From Stutzerimonas stutzeri (GTDB lineage Bacteria; Pseudomonadota; Gammaproteobacteria; Pseudomonadales; Pseudomonadaceae): a DNA stretch of 64,000 nt. The stretch spans positions 646,327 to 710,326 of the forward strand of contig DDKB01000017.1 of NCBI GenBank assembly GCA_002339675.1, read 5' to 3'. The translations under genes and the position numbers were made by a program. Shown piece by piece: positions 60,346 through 64,000 of this stretch (position 1 is its first letter; every line of letters starts with the position of its first letter). Below the pieces are notes generated by a model. That model worked only from the letters and a program-made list of their open reading frames with translations, did not search any database and was not told where the DNA came from.

Positions 60346-60909
60346 ATGCAGAATCCGCAGAACCTCATCTGGATCGACCTGGAAATGACCGGGCTGGATC
60401 CCGACCACGACGTCATCATCGAGATGGCCACTATCGTGACCGACAGCCAGCTCAACGTGCTGGCCGAAGGGCCGGTCATCGCCATCCACCAGAGCGACGA
60501 AATCCTGGCCGGGATGGACGAGTGGAACACCCGCCAGCACGGCGGCTCGGGACTGACCCAGCGGGTCCGCGACAGCCGCATCTCCACCGAAGAAGCCGAG
60601 GCGCAGACGCTGGCCTTTCTTGAGCAGTGGGTGCCGAAGGGCAAGTCCCCGATCTGCGGTAACAGCATCTGTCAGGACCGGCGCTTCCTCTATCGCCGCA
60701 TGCCGAAGCTGGAAGCCTATTTCCATTACCGCAACCTCGACGTCTCGACCCTCAAGGAACTCGCCGCACGCTGGGCGCCCGAGGTGCTGGCCGGCTTCAA
60801 GAAGGGCGGTACGCACCTGGCCCTGGATGACATTCGCGAGTCCATCGCCGAGCTGCGGCACTACCGCGAGCATTTCATCAAAGGCAGAAAAGACGAAGAA
60901 GACGCTTGA
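60346..60909 (+). CDS. orn: Oligoribonuclease
   Basis: 187 residues from ATG 60346 (AAGGAG 7 bases upstream; ATG 60328 is in frame but lacks a site). DEDDh exonuclease: IWIDLEMTGLD, DEWNTRQHGGSGL, ICGNSICQDRRFL and HLALDDIRESIAEL. Degrades 2-5-mer RNAs including pGpG, the last step of c-di-GMP breakdown. The C-terminal RKDEEDA tail is longer than in P. aeruginosa. Confidence 0.97.
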   Translation: MQNPQNLIWIDLEMTGLDPDHDVIIEMATIVTDSQLNVLAEGPVIAIHQSDEILAGMDEWNTRQHGGSGLTQRVRDSRISTEEAEAQTLAFLEQWVPKGKSPICGNSICQDRRFLYRRMPKLEAYFHYRNLDVSTLKELAARWAPEVLAGFKKGGTHLALDDIRESIAELRHYREHFIKGRKDEEDA

Positions 60910-60970
60910 GGCTGAGGGCTGGACGAGGCGCAGTTCACTTGCCTGGGAGGTGCTTGCCGGCTTCGCTGCC

Positions 60971-61000
60971 CATCTCCATCTCCATCTCCATCTCCACCTC
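60971..61000. repeat. Tandem hexamer repeat
   Basis: Five tandem CATCTC units (the last reads CACCTC) in the gap between orn and the convergent oxidoreductase gene. Not within a supported gene. Such tracts can change length by slippage. Confidence 0.85.
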
Positions 61001-61033
61001 CAGCCCTGCGCGCGAACGCCCGGTTCGCGCGCG

Positions 61034-61675
61034 TTACCTCCCCAGCCGCCTCAGTTCGTCCGACTCGACCACCCGTGTTCCGTCGCCTTCCTCCAGTGCC
61101 AGACGCCACAGTGCACGGGCGAGCGTGCATGCCGAGATGCCGCGGTATTTGCCGGGCAGCAGGTGCGACAGTGGGGCGGTGAGGCGCTCCACCGGCCGCA
61201 CTTCCATGCGCGGCCCGAGCAGCTGGGCGGGGCGGGCAATGGTCAGTTGTGGCCAGCCCTGCGCACGCAGGGCCGCTTCCATCTCGCCCTTGACCCGGCA
61301 ATAGAAGATCGAGCTGTCCGGATTGGCGCCCAGCGAGCTGATCACCAGCAGGTGCCGAACGCCGAGTGCGCGGGCACGCGCGGCGAAGCGCACCACCAGG
61401 TCATGGTCGATGGCGCGAAAGGCTTCCTGGCTGCCGGCCTCCTTGAGCGTGCTGCCCAGGCAGCAGAAGGCCGTGTCGATCCGCCCGGATAGCTGCGGCA
61501 AAAGGTCGGCCAGCGGAGCGACCGGATTTTCCAGTCGCGGGTGCTCGGCCAGCGGCTTGCGTGTAGGGGCGAGAACGCACTCGACCGTCGGTTCGTTGAG
61601 CAGGCGGTCGAGCAGGTGCTCGCCGGTCAGCCCGGTGGCGCCGGCAAGCAAAATGCGCTGGGGCGTCAGATACAT
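61034..61675 (-). CDS. NAD(P)H-binding oxidoreductase-like protein (atypical SDR)
   Basis: 213 residues. Rossmann start ILLAGATGLTGEHLLDRLL, then TAFCCLGSTLKEAGSQ, VDHDLV-like AIDHDLVVRFA and HLLVISSLGANPDSSIFYCRVKGEMEAAL, the pattern of HTATIP2/YbjT-like atypical SDRs. Substrate unknown. It lies 21 bases after the MORN-lipoprotein gene on the same strand and is probably in one transcript with it. Confidence 0.85.
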   Translation of the reverse strand: MYLTPQRILLAGATGLTGEHLLDRLLNEPTVECVLAPTRKPLAEHPRLENPVAPLADLLPQLSGRIDTAFCCLGSTLKEAGSQEAFRAIDHDLVVRFAARARALGVRHLLVISSLGANPDSSIFYCRVKGEMEAALRAQGWPQLTIARPAQLLGPRMEVRPVERLTAPLSHLLPGKYRGISACTLARALWRLALEEGDGTRVVESDELRRLGR

Positions 61676-61696
61676 GGTTTGGCTTCCTGTAACGAT

Positions 61697-63376
61697 TCAG
61701 TCGGTCGGCGGGTGCTGCGAGTCGGTCAGCGCGCGCCAGTGTTCGACAACCTGCTGCGGTGCCCAGATCTGTGGCTCCGAAGCCTGATAGTGGTCGGCTC
61801 GCTCGCGTTCGGCAACTGTGGCCTGCGCCAGCGTGAACGCCTGCTCGATATCGCGGGTCTGGTGCAGGGCCTCGGCAAACAGGGCGCGGCCGAAATAGGT
61901 GAAGTCGCTGTCCTCGGAACAGCCGAACGACACCCGGTCGGCACGCGCGGCCGCGATCAGCAGCGTGTGTGGGTCTTTCAGTGGCTCGATAAAGCCGCCG
62001 GCGTAGCAGGCCGAGATGACGACGATCTTGTCGCGTCCGGCCAGTGGTTCGAGCAGGGCGGCCAGATCGGCGGCGGCCAGATCCTCCAGTGCAAGCCGTG
62101 GTTGCGACAGTACCAGTTGGTGGTCAGCGGTCCCGTGGCTGGTCAGGTAGAGAAACACCAGGTCCTCCGGGCCGCTGCGTTCGGCCAGCTGGCGGATCGC
62201 ACGGTCCAGGTTCTCGCGGGTCGCCAGCGGCCGGTCGGCGAAGTGGTCGCGGTGGTTGACCAGGGTGATCCCGCCGCGTGCCGCAAAACGCTCCGCCAGC
62301 AGGTCGTGGACGTAGTCCGCTTCGCGCAGGAACACGCTCTGCTCGCCGTCGCCGCCCAGCGTCAGGCTGTAGAGTTCGGCGTCCGGGGTCGAGGCGGGAA
62401 TCGCTTCCAGGGCCTCGGCCAGCAGCCGGCCCTGGCGCAGCAGGCCGACCTCCAGCGGGTCGGCCAGCGCATGGCCGTCGCGGTCGTGGCTGCGGCGGCC
62501 GGCCCGCCAGGTGCCGTCGAGCGTAGAGCCGTCCGCCAGGGTCAGTGTGCCGCGGCCCTCGAACCGGCCGGCGCGAAAGGTGCCCTGGTAGTGGCTTCCG
62601 TCGGGTTGCCGCAGTTCGCCCTTGCCGTGGTACTGCCAGTGGCGAAAGCCGCCGCGGTAGTGTGTGCCATCGGCTCCGCTGTAGACGCCATCCCCGCTCA
62701 GTTCACCCGCTGCGAAACGTCCCTCCCAGGCGTTGCCCTGGGCATCTTCGTAGCGCCCCGGGCCGTCGAACTGGTCGTTGCGGAAGTCGCCGGCGTAGCG
62801 CTCGCCGTCTTCTCCCTGGTAGGTGCCCGGGCCGCTCAGCACGCCGTCGATGAAGGTGCCGGCGAAGGTGCCGTCGGTGTCGCTGCGAACGCCTTCGCCG
62901 TTCGGCAGACCCCGGACGAACGGGCCGTGATACTTACTGCCATCGGCCTGCTGCAGCCGCCCGGCGCCTTCATAGAGGCCGTCCTTGAAGTCGCCTGTGT
63001 AGCTCAGGCCCGGCTCGGTGTAGCGCCCCGGGCCGTTGAGGCTGCCGCCGCGGAACTGTCCTTCGTAAACACCGCCGCTGGCATAGGTGAAGCGCCCAGC
63101 GCCGTCGAACAGCCCGTGGCGGAAGCCGCCTTCGTAGTGGTCGCCATTGGCGCCGTGCCAGACGCCTTCGCCCTGCCACTGGCCGTCTTCGAAGCGCCCC
63201 TGGTAGTAGGCGCCGTTGGGATAGTCGATCCGCCCGTCGCCCTGTAGCAGGCCATCGACGATGTCGCCCCGGTAGCGGCCTCCATCGGGCAGGCGGGCAT
63301 CGGCCGGCAGCAGAGGCTCGCCGTCGCCACAGGCGGCCAGCAGGCAGGTCAACAGCAAGGGAGCGAGGGCGCGCAT
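61697..63376 (-). CDS. Lipoprotein with MORN repeats and C13/caspase-like peptidase domain
   Basis: 559 residues from ATG 63376, giving a lipoprotein signal (Cys16 in LAAC). Residues about 30-285 are eleven MORN-type repeats of about 23 residues (Y-x-G-x-F-x2-G-x3-G-x-G) and one degenerate repeat. Residues about 340-545 form a caspase-hemoglobinase (C13) fold with the dyad His414 in YLTSHGTADH and Cys457 in VISACYAGGF. It therefore looks catalytically competent and tethered to a membrane. Bacterial members exist but their targets are unknown. Neighbours: oxidoreductase downstream, MaoC-like gene upstream. Confidence 0.88.
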   Translation of the reverse strand: MRALAPLLLTCLLAACGDGEPLLPADARLPDGGRYRGDIVDGLLQGDGRIDYPNGAYYQGRFEDGQWQGEGVWHGANGDHYEGGFRHGLFDGAGRFTYASGGVYEGQFRGGSLNGPGRYTEPGLSYTGDFKDGLYEGAGRLQQADGSKYHGPFVRGLPNGEGVRSDTDGTFAGTFIDGVLSGPGTYQGEDGERYAGDFRNDQFDGPGRYEDAQGNAWEGRFAAGELSGDGVYSGADGTHYRGGFRHWQYHGKGELRQPDGSHYQGTFRAGRFEGRGTLTLADGSTLDGTWRAGRRSHDRDGHALADPLEVGLLRQGRLLAEALEAIPASTPDAELYSLTLGGDGEQSVFLREADYVHDLLAERFAARGGITLVNHRDHFADRPLATRENLDRAIRQLAERSGPEDLVFLYLTSHGTADHQLVLSQPRLALEDLAAADLAALLEPLAGRDKIVVISACYAGGFIEPLKDPHTLLIAAARADRVSFGCSEDSDFTYFGRALFAEALHQTRDIEQAFTLAQATVAERERADHYQASEPQIWAPQQVVEHWRALTDSQHPPTD

Positions 63377-63450
63377 GGGGTGGTCCGGCGACAGGATGCG
63401 CGCAGTATGCCGCAAACGCAGCGGGGTGCGACAAGGCCGCACCCCAGCGG

Positions 63451-63906
63451 TCAGACGATGCAGAGCGCCAGTGTTTCGGCGATGAAGGCGGGTTTTTCCT
63501 GCCCCTCGATTTCCATCACGGCGCGCGATTTGAGCAGCCACTGGCCCGGCTTCTTCTCATGCGCCTCGAGCAGGGTCGCGGCCACCCGCACGCGCGAGCC
63601 GACGCGGACCGGCTGCAGGAACCGCAGGCTGTCGAGTCCGTAGTTGACGCCCATCCGGGTCCCCTCGGGCCGGACCATCAGCTTCTCCATCAGCATCGGC
63701 AACAGCGACAGGGACAGGAAACCGTGCGCGATGGTCCCACCGAAAGGCGTCTGCGCCGCCTTTTCCGGGTCGACGTGGATGAACTGGTGGTCGCCGGTGC
63801 ATTCGGCGAAACGGTCGACGCGCTGCTGGTCGACGGTGAACCATTCGGAATGTCCGAGTTCCTTGCCAATGTAGTCGTTGAGTGCTGCGACGGGTACCTG
63901 CGGCAT
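63451..63906 (-). CDS. MaoC-family (R)-specific enoyl-CoA hydratase-like protein
   Basis: 151 residues from ATG 63906. Hot-dog fold with the hydratase motif RFAECTGDHQFIHVDPEKA (Asp and His catalytic) and TIAHGFLSLSLLP. VNYGLDSLRFLQPVRVGSRVR supports MaoC-like dehydratases of the nodulation/PHA type. Upstream region continues to the window edge with no further gene. Confidence 0.9.
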   Translation of the reverse strand: MPQVPVAALNDYIGKELGHSEWFTVDQQRVDRFAECTGDHQFIHVDPEKAAQTPFGGTIAHGFLSLSLLPMLMEKLMVRPEGTRMGVNYGLDSLRFLQPVRVGSRVRVAATLLEAHEKKPGQWLLKSRAVMEIEGQEKPAFIAETLALCIV

Positions 63907-64000
63907 ATGGCCTCCGGGGCGCTGTTGGTCTGGTCGGGATAGCGAGGCGTCTACATCAGCACGCAGGCGCTGGTGAGGCAACCTTGCATGCCTGTCGCGA

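Noticed and set aside
61541..63247. 568-codon plus-strand frame opposite the MORN lipoprotein
   Set aside because: Low-complexity Ala/Val/Gln protein produced by the repeat structure of the real gene on the other strand.
1..64000. CRISPR arrays, tRNA and rRNA genes, prophage or intact insertion sequences
   Set aside because: No regularly spaced direct repeats, cloverleaf patterns or full transposase genes were seen on reading through; a tool-based scan was not possible.

Overview
The window looks like a GC-rich chromosome of a Pseudomonas-type gammaproteobacterium, possibly of the stutzeri group (Stutzerimonas). This rests on gene order in the right half: nudF, DUF1249, cpdA, yqiA, parE, parC, serB, fimX, psd, rhdA, HDOD gene, motAB, rsgA, orn. 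That order is the one I recall from the Pseudomonas aeruginosa PA4951-PA4971 region. REP palindromes of the GCGGGC-CAT-GCCCGC type and the wbpV-wbpL-wbpM trio agree with it. The species is inferred. I see no tRNA, rRNA, CRISPR array or intact insertion sequence.

Left part, about 1-19,200: a surface-protein island. After the tail of a glycosyltransferase come three S-layer-like secreted proteins that begin with DUF4214 modules (826-2439, 3076-4863 and 5405-6352 on the minus strand). They are followed by an APS kinase/sulfotransferase pair, a 1745-residue DUF4347/Ig-like adhesin ending in DUF4214, a SapC-family gene, a three-gene GtrB/small-flippase/GtrC-like membrane cassette, and a trypsin-like protease ending in DUF4214. 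The first two S-layer-like genes share a conserved 5' leader that looks like a structured RNA. A frameshifted REP-associated transposase remnant lies between the second and third. No type I secretion genes are in the window, so export must be encoded elsewhere.

Middle part, about 19,390-34,505: an ABC-exported polysaccharide (O-antigen or capsule) locus. It has wzm on the plus strand and wzt about 7 kb away on the minus strand. Between and around them are an O-acetylation pair (MBOAT plus SGNH), two GT4 glycosyltransferases, an Rmd-type GDP-hexulose reductase, and a coiled-coil methyltransferase that may terminate chains. ManC follows, then WbpV, WbpL and WbpM, which make UDP-QuiNAc and start the chain on undecaprenyl phosphate. 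ManC and Rmd suggest a D-mannose/D-rhamnose-type glycan. Sulfation and acetylation are probable decorations.

Right part, 34,570-64,000: conserved housekeeping genes. These cover DNA topoisomerase IV, serine synthesis, cAMP and nucleotide-sugar turnover, phosphatidylserine decarboxylase, the flagellar stator, c-di-GMP-linked type IV pilus control (FimX plus a PilZ-like partner), ribosome-associated GTPase and oligoribonuclease. A MORN-repeat/caspase-like lipoprotein and a MaoC-type hydratase lie at the end.

Main idea: DUF4214 modules occur in five predicted secreted proteins here, and a look-alike occurs at the N-terminus of the cytoplasmic methyltransferase next to Wzt. A simple reading is that DUF4214 recognises the locally encoded polysaccharide, anchoring an S-layer-like coat to it in the way the N-terminus of Caulobacter RsaA holds on to O-polysaccharide. 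This is a hypothesis, not a demonstrated function.
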